Part shown: piece by piece, positions 47,033 to 56,195 of the stretch | Position numbering within the stretch: the stretch's first letter is position 1 | How the letters are laid out: every line of letters begins with the position of its first letter | Origin: Bifidobacterium scardovii JCM 12489 = DSM 13734 | GTDB taxonomy: Bacteria > Actinomycetota > Actinomycetes > Actinomycetales > Bifidobacteriaceae | Direction of reading: 5' to 3' | DNA: 64,000 nt | NCBI RefSeq assembly: GCF_001042635.1 | Contig: NZ_AP012331.1 | Span: forward strand, 744,001-808,000 | Program-made: the position numbers and the translations under genes | Notes under the pieces: generated by a model | What the model was told of the DNA's origin: nothing | The model's input: the letters and a program-made list of their open reading frames with translations, nothing else | The model's database searches: none

Positions 47033-49114
47033 TCACCAGATCGCGACGCGTGCCTCGGGCGCGAGCCACATGGCGTCGCCCTCGTGCACGTCGAAGGCCT
47101 TATAGAACAGGTCGACGTTGCGCACGATGCCGTTGGTGCGGCACTCGGCGGGGGAGTGCGGGTCGATCTGCAGGAACTGCTCGGCCAGCTCGTCGCGGTT
47201 CTTCGAGCGCCAGATCGAAGCGTAGCTCAGGAAGAAGCGCTGCAGTCCGGTGAAGCCGTCCATGACCGGGGCGGTGGCGAGCGACGCCTCGATCGCCTCG
47301 GGCGAACCATCCTCGGGGCGGCCGGCGGCCTTGTCCAGCGCGAACGCGTACGCCTTGAGCGCGATGTTCACGCCGCCCAGATCGCCGATGTTCTCGCCGA
47401 TGGTCAGCGCGCCGTTGACGTGCGGGGCCCTGCTCGGGTCGTCCGCGTACTTCTCGGCGAGTTGCGGGGGCACGAACGCGTTGTACTGCTCGATCAGCGC
47501 CGTGGTGCGCTTCTTGAAGTTCGCCTTGTCCTCGGCGGTCCACCAGTCGCGCAGCGCGCCGTCGCCGTCGTACTGTGACCCCTGGTCGTCGAATCCGTGG
47601 CCGATCTCGTGACCGATCACCGCGCCGATGCCGCCGTAGTTGGCCGCATCATCGGCTTGCGGGTTGAAGAACGGCGGCTGCAGGATCGCGGCCGGGAACA
47701 CGATCTCGTTCATGCTCGGCTCGTAGTAGGCGTTCACGGTCTGCGGGTTCATGAACCATTCGCTCTTGTCCACCGGCTTGCCGGCCTTGGCCAGCTGGTA
47801 ACCATACTCATACAGGGCCGCCGCGGCCATATTGGCGATCAGGCCGTTCCCCTCGCGCACGTCGAGCGCGCTGTAGTCGCGCCAGCGATCCGGGTAGCCG
47901 ATCATCGGGGTGAACTTGGAGAGCTTCTCGAGCGCCTTGGTCTTGGTTTCCTCGCCCAGCCAGGTACTGTTCGTGATGGACACGCGGTAGGCGTCGATCA
48001 GGTTGGCGACGAGCTGCTCCATGCGCTGCTTGGAGCTTTCGGGGAAGTGGTGCTTGACGTACTCCTGGCCGACCTCCTCGCCGCAGACGCTGTTGACCAG
48101 CGATACGCCGCGCTTCCAGCGGTCGCGCTGCTGCGTGGTGCCGGAGAGCACCTTGCCGTAGAAGTCGAAGTTCGTGGCGTCGAAATCGTGGCTGAGCATG
48201 CTCGCGGAGCCGATGATGACGTGCACCCGGGCCCACAGCTTGAGATCCTCGAGGTCGGCCTCGTCCCAGAACGCGTCGAAGCCGGTGAGGAAGCTCGGCT
48301 CGCGCACGATCGTGCGCTGCAGGGCGGCGACCAGGTCCACGGGCTGGGCCGCGGCCGCCGCGGTCTTGTCATAGGCGGTCTGCCAGGCTTTGGCCCACGC
48401 CGCGACGTCGAAGTGGGCGAGCTCGCCGGTCAGCGTGGCGTAGTCGGTCGGATTGTTGGTCTTCTGCGGATCGCGGGTGGTGACGTTGTCCCAGTGGCTC
48501 GCGGCGATGCGCGTCTCGATGGCGAGGAACCGGCGGGCCTGGTCCTCGGCGTGCGTTGTATCCGCGCAGCCGGCCAGGCACAGCTGCTTGGCGACCATCT
48601 CCACGTACGCCTCGCGGATCGGGGCGTAGTGATCTTCGCGGTAGTAGGCCTCGTCGGGCAGGCCGAGGCCGGACTGTTCGACGAACATGATATAGGTGTC
48701 CGGATCCGCCGGGTCGCCGGCGGTGCCGATGTCGAACGGGCTGGGCGTCATGTCGGTGGGGTTGAGCGCGCCGAGCACGCGGGTGAGCTCGGCCTTGTCC
48801 GCGGCGGCGTCGACCGCATCGAGCGCTGGTTTGATCGGGGTGACGCCGGCGGCCTCGACGGCGTCGGTGTCGGTGAAGGAGCGGTAGAGGATGCGCGACT
48901 TGGTCGCGGGGCAGCCGTCCTCCTCGAGGATGTCGCGGATCTGGTTTTCGGACTCCTCGGCGAGCTTGTCGAAGGAGCCGTACCGCGCCTTGTCGTCAGG
49001 CAGGCGGTAGGTGTCGATCCACGGGCCGTTGACATAGCGGAACAGGTCATGGGAAGGGGCGATGACGGAGGAGAACGATGCCGGATCGATGCCGGAAGTC
49101 AAATCTGTAGTCAT
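47033..49114 (-). CDS. pepO: M13 family metallopeptidase (neprilysin/PepO type)
   Basis: 693 residues. The N-terminal domain starts SGIDPASFSSVIAPSHDLFRYVNGPWI. The zinc site is VIGHEIGHGFDDQGSQYDGDG, with ENIGDLGGVNIAL supplying the third ligand, and a catalytic NAYYEPSMNEIVFPAAILQPPFF substrate strand. The C-terminus ends DVHEGDAMWLAPEARVAIW as in the family. No signal peptide is seen, so it acts in the cytosol on oligopeptides. No ribosome site precedes the ATG; TAGGCT 7 nt upstream suggests a leaderless mRNA. Confidence 0.93.
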   Translation of the reverse strand: MTTDLTSGIDPASFSSVIAPSHDLFRYVNGPWIDTYRLPDDKARYGSFDKLAEESENQIRDILEEDGCPATKSRILYRSFTDTDAVEAAGVTPIKPALDAVDAAADKAELTRVLGALNPTDMTPSPFDIGTAGDPADPDTYIMFVEQSGLGLPDEAYYREDHYAPIREAYVEMVAKQLCLAGCADTTHAEDQARRFLAIETRIAASHWDNVTTRDPQKTNNPTDYATLTGELAHFDVAAWAKAWQTAYDKTAAAAAQPVDLVAALQRTIVREPSFLTGFDAFWDEADLEDLKLWARVHVIIGSASMLSHDFDATNFDFYGKVLSGTTQQRDRWKRGVSLVNSVCGEEVGQEYVKHHFPESSKQRMEQLVANLIDAYRVSITNSTWLGEETKTKALEKLSKFTPMIGYPDRWRDYSALDVREGNGLIANMAAAALYEYGYQLAKAGKPVDKSEWFMNPQTVNAYYEPSMNEIVFPAAILQPPFFNPQADDAANYGGIGAVIGHEIGHGFDDQGSQYDGDGALRDWWTAEDKANFKKRTTALIEQYNAFVPPQLAEKYADDPSRAPHVNGALTIGENIGDLGGVNIALKAYAFALDKAAGRPEDGSPEAIEASLATAPVMDGFTGLQRFFLSYASIWRSKNRDELAEQFLQIDPHSPAECRTNGIVRNVDLFYKAFDVHEGDAMWLAPEARVAIW

Positions 49115-49178
49115 GGTTCAAAGCCTATTCGCGTTGAATGACAATCGGCGGACCGAGCCAAGGGATGCATGGCCGAAT

Positions 49179-49238
49179 AATTAGACATAATGGCCTATTA
49201 TGCCGGCGGTGAGAATTAGACAAGTTGCCTAGAATTAG
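49179..49238 (+). promoter_or_regulatory. Spaced aattagaca repeats ahead of the HdeD-like gene
   Basis: aattagaca occurs at 49179-49187 and 49214-49222, 35 bp apart, with a shorter aattag at 49233-49238. The AT-rich region should contain the promoter. Direct repeats on the same face suggest a regulator, which I cannot name. Confidence 0.3.
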
Positions 49239-49278
49239 TATCAACGCATCAATAGCATCGATGATGGAAGGAGCCACG

Positions 49279-50187
49279 ATGAGCGATCCGAACGCCAATG
49301 GGCAGAACCAGTCAGGCCAGCAGGGGCAGCCGGAATACGGCGCCTATGCGCCGAACCAGTCAGGCGCCCAGGGGAACGCCGGGCAGCAGTACGGCCAGAA
49401 TGGTCAGCCCGGGTACGGGCCGTATGCGGCCAATCCGAATGGCAACCCCAATGGCCAATACGGCCAGCAGGGGCAGTATTCAAATCCCAACGGAGGCCAG
49501 TACTACGGGCAGAACCCGTATGGGCAGGTCCCGTACGGGCAGCCATACGCCTACACCGATCCCAATGCGCAGGGGCAGCAGGGTGGCCAGTGGCCCAACA
49601 TGGGGCGGCAGTTCAACCCGTTCAAGCTGATTGAGGAGATGCTGCCGCAGAAGGCCAAGAGCGCCATCCGCGCGATCTACGGCGTCATCGGCGTCGCGGC
49701 GATCGTGCTCGGCGCCGCGTTGCTGTTCTGGCCGGGCAAGACGCTGATGGTGTTCGCCGTGGCGCTGGGCATCTACTTCGTGGTGTCCGGCGTGATCCGC
49801 ATGGTCAGCGCCATCGTGGAGCTGGGGCTGCCCGCCGGGTGGCGCATCCTCGACATCTTCATCGGCTTCCTGCTGACGATCGGCGGCGTCTCCGTGCTCA
49901 AGAACATCGCACTCTCCGGCACCACGCTGGCCATGCTGGTCACGCTGACCGTGGGCATCGGCTGGATTCTGGAAGGTGTGATGGCGTTGGCGGAGTCCTG
50001 GCGCATGCCGAGTTCGGGATGGGCCGTGCTGTATGCGATCGTCTCGATCATCGCCGGAGCCGTGATCCTGTTCTCCCCGGTCAACTCGACCGTGTGGCTG
50101 GTGGTTTTCGCCGGCTGCGCGCTGATCGTGATGGGCATCTCCTCCGTGGTCCGCGCCTTCACCTTCGGCAAGCCGTCGAAGAAGTAG
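49279..50187 (+). CDS. HdeD-like (DUF308) membrane protein with Gln/Gly/Tyr-rich N-terminus
   Basis: 302 residues from ATG 49279 (GGAAGGAG). The first ~115 residues are low complexity: repeats of GQ, QYGQ, YGPYA and NPNG without charge. The rest has six hydrophobic segments in the DUF308 pattern (AIYGVIGVAAIVLGAALLFWPGKTLMVFAVALGIYFVVSGVIRMV, then a second copy). HdeD of E. coli is linked to acid resistance. The role here is unknown. The disordered head may face the cytosol and mediate assembly. Confidence 0.82.
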   Translation: MSDPNANGQNQSGQQGQPEYGAYAPNQSGAQGNAGQQYGQNGQPGYGPYAANPNGNPNGQYGQQGQYSNPNGGQYYGQNPYGQVPYGQPYAYTDPNAQGQQGGQWPNMGRQFNPFKLIEEMLPQKAKSAIRAIYGVIGVAAIVLGAALLFWPGKTLMVFAVALGIYFVVSGVIRMVSAIVELGLPAGWRILDIFIGFLLTIGGVSVLKNIALSGTTLAMLVTLTVGIGWILEGVMALAESWRMPSSGWAVLYAIVSIIAGAVILFSPVNSTVWLVVFAGCALIVMGISSVVRAFTFGKPSKK

Positions 50188-50221
50188 GTCGCTTCCCGCG
50201 CGCGGATCATGTTTTGGGACT

Positions 50222-50790
50222 CTAGGAGTATGGCCTCACCTGGCGTATTTTCGGCGAGGCCGGGCTTCTAGGGTCTATGGCTGTTATTCCGTTAGGGCCG
50301 GCTAGCACGGTTTTTCTGCTAGATACTAGGAGCCTTGCCCCGCTGGGAAGTATGCCGGCGGGGCAAGGCTCCTATAGGTTAAAAGTGTTGTCGTGCTGAG
50401 GCGGATCAACGGAGCGGCCCCGTTAGAGGGTAGAAGCTCTGCTTCGCTTGGCATGCCCTCGGCGGGGCCAATCTTCTGGATGTTGTGACCGTTGCTCTGC
50501 CGCGGTCGGCCGGTAAGGCGTTGCTGGTAAGGGGTAAGAGTTCTGCCTCGCTGAGGAGCATGCTGGCGGGGTGCTCCCATTATTGGATGGGAGTTCTGCT
50601 TCGCTCTATATGGGCTTGGCGGGGCTGGGCTTCTATGGGTTTGGCGCTTTGCCGCGCCAAGACGGTTCGATGAAGGCGGTTTTGTCAGAGGCTGGGAGCT
50701 TTGCCCCGCTAGGGTGCAAATCGGCAGGACGAAACCTTTGGAAGCTAGGAGATTTGCTCCTCGAGGCCGGAAGATTCGCTGTATGTGCAT
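50222..50790 (+). repeat. Tandem array of degenerate hairpins, ~52-bp unit and ~104-bp double unit
   Basis: Related hairpin units start at about 50222, 50326, 50431, 50534, 50588, 50692 and 50745. Each has a left arm like taggagccttgccccgc and a right arm like gcggggcaaggctccta. The second (50327-50343 / 50358-50374) is a perfect 17-bp stem. Others keep pairing through G.U: gcttcgc against gcggggc, and atgggag against cttctat. Such wobble only pairs in RNA of the plus strand. Half units between the strong ones (e.g. 50379, 50482, 50640) are more diverged. There is no gene in 50188-50907. Confidence 0.75.
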
Positions 50791-50907
50791 GAAGAGTGTT
50801 CTTGACCAGAGATGATCCGTGGCCGGTGATACCTTCGATGGGCGTGCGTAATTGACGAGGCGACGCGATAATGTGAGAACAACTCTCAATAAGGTAGAAA
50901 GAGCCTC

Positions 50908-51690
50908 ATGATCGAACTGAAAACACCGAAGGAAATCGAGGAGATGAAGCCGGCGGGTCGTTTTGTCGGCGGCATTCTCAAGGAACTCAAGGAGACCACC
51001 AAGGTCGGCACCAATCTGCTTGAGATCGACGAGTTCGTCCACAAGAAGATCGTCGACCGCAAAGGCGCCGAGTCCTGCTACGTGAACTATGCGCCGGACT
51101 TCGGCACCGGCCCGTTCGCGCATTACATCTGCACTTCGGTCAACGATGCGGTGCTGCATGGCGTGCCGTACGACTACAGCCTCAAGGACGGCGATCTGGT
51201 CAGCCTCGACCTCGCGATCAACGTCGACGGATGGGTGGCCGATTCGGCCGTCAGCTTCGTGGTCGGCAAGGATCCCGATCCCTCCGACCTGCGCATCATC
51301 AAGTGCACCGAGGAGGCGCTCGCCGCCGCCATCGATGTGGCCAAGCCGGGCAACCGGTTGGGCGACATCTCGTCGACCATCGGCGATGTGGCGCGCGAGT
51401 ACGGCTACCCGATCAACCTCGACTTCGGCGGCCACGGCGTCGGCCATATCATGCACGGCGACCCGCATGTGCCCAACGACGGCAGGGCTCACCACGGCTA
51501 CCGTCTGCGCCCGGGTCTGGTCATCGCGATCGAGCCGTGGTTCCTCAAGACCACCGACGAGATCTATCAGGATCCGAAGGACGGCTGGACCCTGCGCGCC
51601 CAGGACGGTTCGCGCGGAGCCCACAGCGAGCACACGATCGCCATCACCGACAATGGCCCGATCATCTTCACCGATCGCACCAATCTGTGA
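50908..51690 (+). CDS. map: Methionine aminopeptidase, type I
   Basis: 260 residues. Metal-binding residues lie in SLDLAINVDGWVADSAVSF (Asp, Asp), FGGHGVGHIMHGDPHVPND (His), AIEPWF (Glu) and GAHSEHTIAITDNG (Glu). It removes the N-terminal Met from nascent chains after deformylation. GAAAGAG is 5 nt before the ATG. It is not next to adk or secY here, but stands alone downstream of the hairpin array and ends at a strong terminator. Confidence 0.96.
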   Translation: MIELKTPKEIEEMKPAGRFVGGILKELKETTKVGTNLLEIDEFVHKKIVDRKGAESCYVNYAPDFGTGPFAHYICTSVNDAVLHGVPYDYSLKDGDLVSLDLAINVDGWVADSAVSFVVGKDPDPSDLRIIKCTEEALAAAIDVAKPGNRLGDISSTIGDVAREYGYPINLDFGGHGVGHIMHGDPHVPNDGRAHHGYRLRPGLVIAIEPWFLKTTDEIYQDPKDGWTLRAQDGSRGAHSEHTIAITDNGPIIFTDRTNL

Positions 51691-51739
51691 TCATGACCGA
51701 TCGCGCGCGCTGAACGTGCTGAGTGTGCTGAATGCATGA

Positions 51740-51780
51740 ACGCAGGCGGCGCCGACCTCAGGGGTCGGCGCCGCCTGCGT
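51740..51780 (+). terminator. Terminator hairpin of map
   Basis: A perfect 18-bp stem (acgcaggcggcgccgacc and complement) with a 5-nt loop lies 50 bp past the stop. No T-run is present. Confidence 0.75.
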
Positions 51781-51882
51781 CGTATTGCCGCCCGGGTATG
51801 CCGATGGGCGCCCCGTTTTGCCGCGGTGCCGCGGTGTCATAGGTATCGGGCCCGTACCCGGAACTCCGATGATCGCTACCTT

Positions 51883-51991
51883 CGAGTTGTCGGTGCATGG
51901 ATCAGTATAGAAAACCGGTTGCCTAGCGCCAAATGGTGCTTGTATAACGTTCCAAAACCCGTTCTCTCGTCACCCGTGCACCGACAACTCG
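51883..51991. repeat. 109-bp element with terminal inverted repeats, copy 2
   Basis: Ends cgagttgtcggtgc / gcaccgacaactcg as in 41909-42017. Here the inverted repeat extends to 16 bp (51882-51992). The interior keeps cagtatagaaaaccggttgc and ataacgtt. The element lies between the map terminator and the gltA promoter. The rest of 51691-52242 has no other feature I can support. Confidence 0.8.
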
Positions 51992-52242
51992 ATATTTCGC
52001 CGCAACGCGCGTTACACGGCGGGGTTCCGCGCGATAACAACGGCGTACTGCGGTGGCGTGCCGGCATGACGGTCCTTACGAGATCGGATCATCAACGTTG
52101 AGGATTCCCGGCGGTGACGTCTGATGCGGGATGTCCATGCGCCGAAGGTGGAAATGAGACGGGGAATTGGCGTTGAAACAGATATGCCATATAGTGAGCC
52201 ATACTTCTGGCATCTGATCGATAGAACGAGGGGAGCGCGGAT

Positions 52243-53535
52243 ATGGCAACCGCCCAGCTGAATGTGGATGAGGGCAAGTACACGCTTCCGGTCGTCAAGG
52301 CCACCGCGGGGCCGGACGGCATCGTCGTCTCCGATCTGCGCAACGACGGCTGGGTCACGCTCGATCCCGGATTCCTGACCACCGCGCAGTGCGAGTCGAA
52401 GATCACCTTCATCGACGGCAACAACTCGATCCTGCGCTACCGCGGCTATCCGATCGAGCAGCTGTGCGAGCAGTCCGATTTTCTCGAGGTCGCCTGGCTG
52501 CTGCGCCACGGCGAGCTGCCGACCAAGGACCAGTACGACAAATTCTGCTCCGACGTGAACCACCGCACGATGGTCGGCGAGGATTTCCGCACCTTCATGG
52601 GCTCGTTCCCGCGCACCGCGCACCCGATGAGCGTGCTCGCCTCCGCGATCAACGCGCTCGCCACGTTCTACCCGGACACCACCGACGTCAACGACTCGGA
52701 CCAGCTGGATGAGGCCGCGACGATCATCATGGCGAAGGTGCGCACGATCGTGAGCTACATCTTCCGCCGCCGCCGTGACGAGCCGATGCTCTACCCGGAC
52801 TACGCGCGCGGCTACGTCGACGACTTCGTGCGCATGTGCTTCGCCGTGCCGTACGAGCCGTTCGAATCCGATCCGCTGTACGTGCATGCGCTCGGCCGTC
52901 TGCTCATCATCCACGCCGACCACGAGCAGAATTGCTCGACCTCCGTGGTGCGCATCGCCGGCTCCGCCCATGCGAACCTGTATTCGGCGGTCGCCGCCGG
53001 CGTCAACGCGCTGTCCGGCCCGCTGCACGGCGGGGCGAACGAGGCGGTGCTGCGCCAGCTCAAGGCCATCCGCGATTCGGGCAAGACGGTCGGGGAATTC
53101 GTGGAATGGGCCAAGGAGAACGGCAAGCGCATCTCCGGGCTCGGGCACCGCGTGTACAAGTCGTACGATCCGCGCGCGGCCATCGCCAAGACGTATCTGC
53201 AGAAGATCATGGAGCGCGAGGACACGCTTCGGCTGCCGGCCGACGAGCGGGCGCTGTTCGACGTGGCCACCGAGCTGGAAGGCATCGCGCTGAGCGACGA
53301 ATATTTCGTGTCTCGCCACCTGTATCCGAACGTCGATTTCTACACGGGTCTGATCTACCGCGCGATCGGCTTCGACCCGGCCATGTTCACCACGCTGTTC
53401 GCGCTCGGCCGCATCCCCGGCTGGATCGCGCAGTACCGCGAGATGCTCGCCGACCCGAACACGAAGATCGGCCGCCCGCGCCAGGTCTACACCGGTGAGG
53501 ACCTGCGCGACTACGTGCCGATGGACGAGCGGTAG
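52243..53535 (+). CDS. gltA: Citrate synthase
   Basis: 430 residues, hexameric bacterial type. It has ITFIDGNNSILRYRGYPIEQL, DHEQNCSTSVVRIAGSAHANLYSAVAAGVNALSGPLHGGANEAVL (His in the active site), KRISGLGHRVYKSYDPRA and LYPNVDFYTGLIYRAIGF (Asp). It condenses acetyl-CoA and oxaloacetate. In bifidobacteria with a partial TCA pathway it feeds 2-oxoglutarate/glutamate synthesis. GAGGGGAG precedes the ATG. Confidence 0.96.
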   Translation: MATAQLNVDEGKYTLPVVKATAGPDGIVVSDLRNDGWVTLDPGFLTTAQCESKITFIDGNNSILRYRGYPIEQLCEQSDFLEVAWLLRHGELPTKDQYDKFCSDVNHRTMVGEDFRTFMGSFPRTAHPMSVLASAINALATFYPDTTDVNDSDQLDEAATIIMAKVRTIVSYIFRRRRDEPMLYPDYARGYVDDFVRMCFAVPYEPFESDPLYVHALGRLLIIHADHEQNCSTSVVRIAGSAHANLYSAVAAGVNALSGPLHGGANEAVLRQLKAIRDSGKTVGEFVEWAKENGKRISGLGHRVYKSYDPRAAIAKTYLQKIMEREDTLRLPADERALFDVATELEGIALSDEYFVSRHLYPNVDFYTGLIYRAIGFDPAMFTTLFALGRIPGWIAQYREMLADPNTKIGRPRQVYTGEDLRDYVPMDER

Positions 53536-53563
53536 CCCGCCAGCATACATTTTTCGAACAGCA

Positions 53564-53598
53564 AGAGGCCCGGACGCTCAACAAGCGTCCGGGCCTCT
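53564..53598. terminator. Bidirectional terminator between gltA and dapD
   Basis: A perfect 15-bp stem (agaggcccggacgct / agcgtccgggcctct, loop caaca) is centred between the converging stops at 53535 and 53637. Confidence 0.85.
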
Positions 53599-53636
53599 CC
53601 GTCTTGCCGTTGCGGCCAAACGCCGCCGCAGCGGGC

Positions 53637-54641
53637 TCAGTTCTTGTGCAGCTTGGCGTTGAGCTCGATACCGGTCTTGCGGTAGCGGGCCTCGATGCGG
53701 CCGTTGACCGAGTTGCGGATGAACAGGATGTTGTCCTTGCCGGACAGGTCGGCGCCCTTGACGACCTCAAGCGGTTCGCCGGCGGCGGCCTTGGCCTTGT
53801 CCCAGATGGTGATCTTGGTGCCGGCGGTCACGTACAGGCCAGCCTCGACCACGCAGTTGTCACCCAGCGAGATGCCGATGCCGGCGTTCGCGCCGAGCAG
53901 CGAATGCTCGCCGATCGAGTTGCGCAGCTTGCCGCCGCCGGAGAGCGTGCCCATGATCGAGGCGCCGCCGCCGATGTCGGAGCCGTTGCCGACCACCACG
54001 CCTTGCGAGACGCGCCCCTCGACCATGGAGACGCCGAGGGTGCCGGCGTTGAAGTTCACGAATCCGGCGTGCATGACGGTGGTGCCCTCGGACAGATATG
54101 CGCCCAGACGCACGCGGTCCGCGTCGCCGATGCGCACGCCGGTCGGCGTGACGTAGTCGATCATGCGCGGGAACTTGTCCACGCCGAACACGTTCACCGT
54201 GGCGATCGGCGCGGGGACGCCGGCCGCGGCCGGGGCGGAGGCGCGCAGCGCGGACTCCACGTCGATCTTACGCAGCGCGAAATCGTCGACGGCGAACGGG
54301 CCGTAGTTGGTCCACACCACGTTGGTGAGCTTGGCGAAGATGCCGTCGAGGTTCAGCGTGTTCGGCTTGGCCAGGCGCAGGCTCATCAGATGCAGACGCA
54401 GGTATGCGTCGGCGGTGTCGGCGATCGGCTCGTCCAGCGAGGAGACCGTGAACACGGGGATGCGGCGCACGCCGCGGGCGTCGGCCGTCTCGTGCGTCAG
54501 CGCGCCGAACCCGTGGTTCGGACGGTCGGCTTCGGCGGGAGCCTCGCCGAGGGAAAGCGTGGGATACCACACGTCCAGTGTGTTGCCGGCGGCGTCCACC
54601 GAGGCCAGACCCCAGCCCCATGCGGTGCGTTCGTTCGTCAT
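53637..54641 (-). CDS. dapD: Tetrahydrodipicolinate N-succinyltransferase
   Basis: 334 residues, the actinobacterial DapD form. An N-terminal domain ([22 protein letters not shown]) precedes a left-handed beta-helix ([56 protein letters not shown]). The glutamate of [13 protein letters not shown] is the likely catalytic residue. It makes N-succinyl-2-amino-6-oxopimelate for lysine and meso-diaminopimelate. AAGGAG is upstream of the ATG. It is monocistronic. Confidence 0.95.
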   Translation of the reverse strand: MTNERTAWGWGLASVDAAGNTLDVWYPTLSLGEAPAEADRPNHGFGALTHETADARGVRRIPVFTVSSLDEPIADTADAYLRLHLMSLRLAKPNTLNLDGIFAKLTNVVWTNYGPFAVDDFALRKIDVESALRASAPAAAGVPAPIATVNVFGVDKFPRMIDYVTPTGVRIGDADRVRLGAYLSEGTTVMHAGFVNFNAGTLGVSMVEGRVSQGVVVGNGSDIGGGASIMGTLSGGGKLRNSIGEHSLLGANAGIGISLGDNCVVEAGLYVTAGTKITIWDKAKAAAGEPLEVVKGADLSGKDNILFIRNSVNGRIEARYRKTGIELNAKLHKN

Positions 54642-54735
54642 TGCGATGTTCTCCTTAATGTACGGGGTTCCGTTGATGCTTCAAGCATAAGGCGGATACG
54701 GCATAAATCCGCCTCCCTCGTTACAATGGCGGACT

Positions 54736-54867
54736 GTGAACGAGTACAGGACCGAACGAGAGCAGCGCGAACGCCGCCGCCGCAACATCATGCGCGCGGT
54801 GTGCATCGTCGTGGCTGCAGCCATGCTCGTCAGCCTTGTCGTCCCCGCGATCTACGCGGGTCTTTGA
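54736..54867 (+). CDS. 43-residue basic membrane peptide, apparently leaderless
   Basis: A GTG start 8 bp after a TACAAT box (54722-54727). It encodes a charged head (NEYRTEREQRERRRRN) and one hydrophobic segment (VCIVVAAAMLVSLVVPAIYAGL), ending TGA. No ribosome site is present, which fits a leaderless transcript. It lies 140 bp upstream of prfB and reads in the same direction. I do not recognise a family. The composition resembles a small single-pass protein with an inward basic head. Confidence 0.6.
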   Translation: MNEYRTEREQRERRRRNIMRAVCIVVAAAMLVSLVVPAIYAGL

Positions 54868-55009
54868 CGCGCCTTCCGCGCGCATATCCCCATGAGGGGA
54901 CCCGATGGAGGATACGCGCGAATCCGCACCGTATGCGCGGTTTTGCGCACTGTGTGCAAACTCAGGGAACAACCGGATTTTTCGATAACAACAATGTACG
55001 GTGGTAACG

Positions 55010-56140
55010 ATGGCAGAATTTGACTATTCCCAGGCGATTGGCGACGCGCGCGCCAAATACGAATCCATTGCCAAGGCGCTGGACCTCGATCGGCTCAAGG
55101 CCGATATCAAGGATCTGGAGACCAAGGCGGCCGAACCCGGCCTGTGGGACGATCCCGAGAACGCGCAGAAGATCACGAGCAAGCTGTCGGCCGCGCAGGC
55201 CCAGCTGCGCCGACTGAACTCGGCCAGCCAGCGCATCGACGATGTCGAGACGCTGGTCGAGCTCGGCCGCGAGATGGAGGACGACGACTCCCTGGCCGAG
55301 GCGAAGACCGAGATCGGTTCCATCCAGCAGGACCTCGACGACATGGAGATCCAGACGCTGCTTGACGGCGAGTACGACGAGCGCTCCGCGGTGGTCACGA
55401 TCCGCTCCGGCGCCGGCGGCGTCGACGCGGCCGACTTCGCGCAGATGCTGCTGCGCATGTACCTGCGCTGGGCCGAGCGCAACGGCTACAAGGCCAAGGT
55501 GATGGACACCTCGTACGCCGAGGAGGCCGGCATCAAGTCCGCCACCTTCCAGGTCGACGCGCCGTACGCGTTCGGCCGCCTGTCGGTCGAGGGCGGCACG
55601 CACCGCCTGGTGCGCATCTCGCCGTTCGACAACCAGGGCCGCCGCCAGACCAGCTTCGCCGCGGTCGAGGTGGTGCCGCTCGTCGAGGCGACCGACCACA
55701 TCGACATCCCGGATACCGATATCCGCATCGACACCTACTGCTCGTCCGGCCCCGGCGGTCAGGGCGTGAACACCACGTACTCCGCGGTGCGCATCACCCA
55801 CCTGCCCACCGGCATCGTCGTGACGATGCAGGACGAGCGCTCGCAGATCCAGAACCGCGCGGCCGCGATGGCCGTGCTGCAGTCCAGGCTGCTGGTGCTG
55901 CGCCATGAGGAAGAGGCCAAGAAGAAGAAGGAGATCGCCGGCGACATCAAGGCCAGCTGGGGCGACCAGATGCGTTCCTACGTGCTGCACCCGTACCAGA
56001 TGGTCAAGGATCTGCGCACCGGGTACGAGACGTCGCAGACCCAAGCGGTGTTCGACGGCGACATCGACGCGTTCATCGAGGCCGGCATCCGCTGGCGCCA
56101 CGAACAGCGCCGCGAAGCCGCAGCCGAAGCGGAGAACTAA
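55010..56140 (+). CDS. prfB: Peptide chain release factor 2
   Basis: 376 residues from ATG 55010; a GTG at 55001 is in frame. The SPF recognition motif ([15 protein letters not shown]) identifies RF2 (UGA/UAA). The catalytic motif is [18 protein letters not shown]. The frame is uninterrupted from the start, so the CTTTGA programmed frameshift that controls E. coli prfB is absent, as in other actinobacteria. The ftsE start is 55 bp downstream. Confidence 0.95.
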   Translation: MAEFDYSQAIGDARAKYESIAKALDLDRLKADIKDLETKAAEPGLWDDPENAQKITSKLSAAQAQLRRLNSASQRIDDVETLVELGREMEDDDSLAEAKTEIGSIQQDLDDMEIQTLLDGEYDERSAVVTIRSGAGGVDAADFAQMLLRMYLRWAERNGYKAKVMDTSYAEEAGIKSATFQVDAPYAFGRLSVEGGTHRLVRISPFDNQGRRQTSFAAVEVVPLVEATDHIDIPDTDIRIDTYCSSGPGGQGVNTTYSAVRITHLPTGIVVTMQDERSQIQNRAAAMAVLQSRLLVLRHEEEAKKKKEIAGDIKASWGDQMRSYVLHPYQMVKDLRTGYETSQTQAVFDGDIDAFIEAGIRWRHEQRREAAAEAEN

Positions 56141-56195
56141 GCCATTTCCGGCTCCTTACGGCAGAGGGGCCGGGCATACAAGGAAGCGACCAGCC

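Noticed and set aside
50222..50790. CRISPR array
   Set aside because: The repeats are too diverged and palindromic throughout, without constant repeat and unique spacer blocks; no cas genes are present.
50485..50792. Protein-coding frames in the hairpin array (repeated SSASL-like peptides)
   Set aside because: The repeated residues reflect the repeated DNA. Frames are short, lack ribosome sites and stop in most units; wobble pairing explains the third-position changes better.
55010..55100. Programmed frameshift in prfB
   Set aside because: The frame is continuous, and no CTTTGA slippery stop is present near the start.
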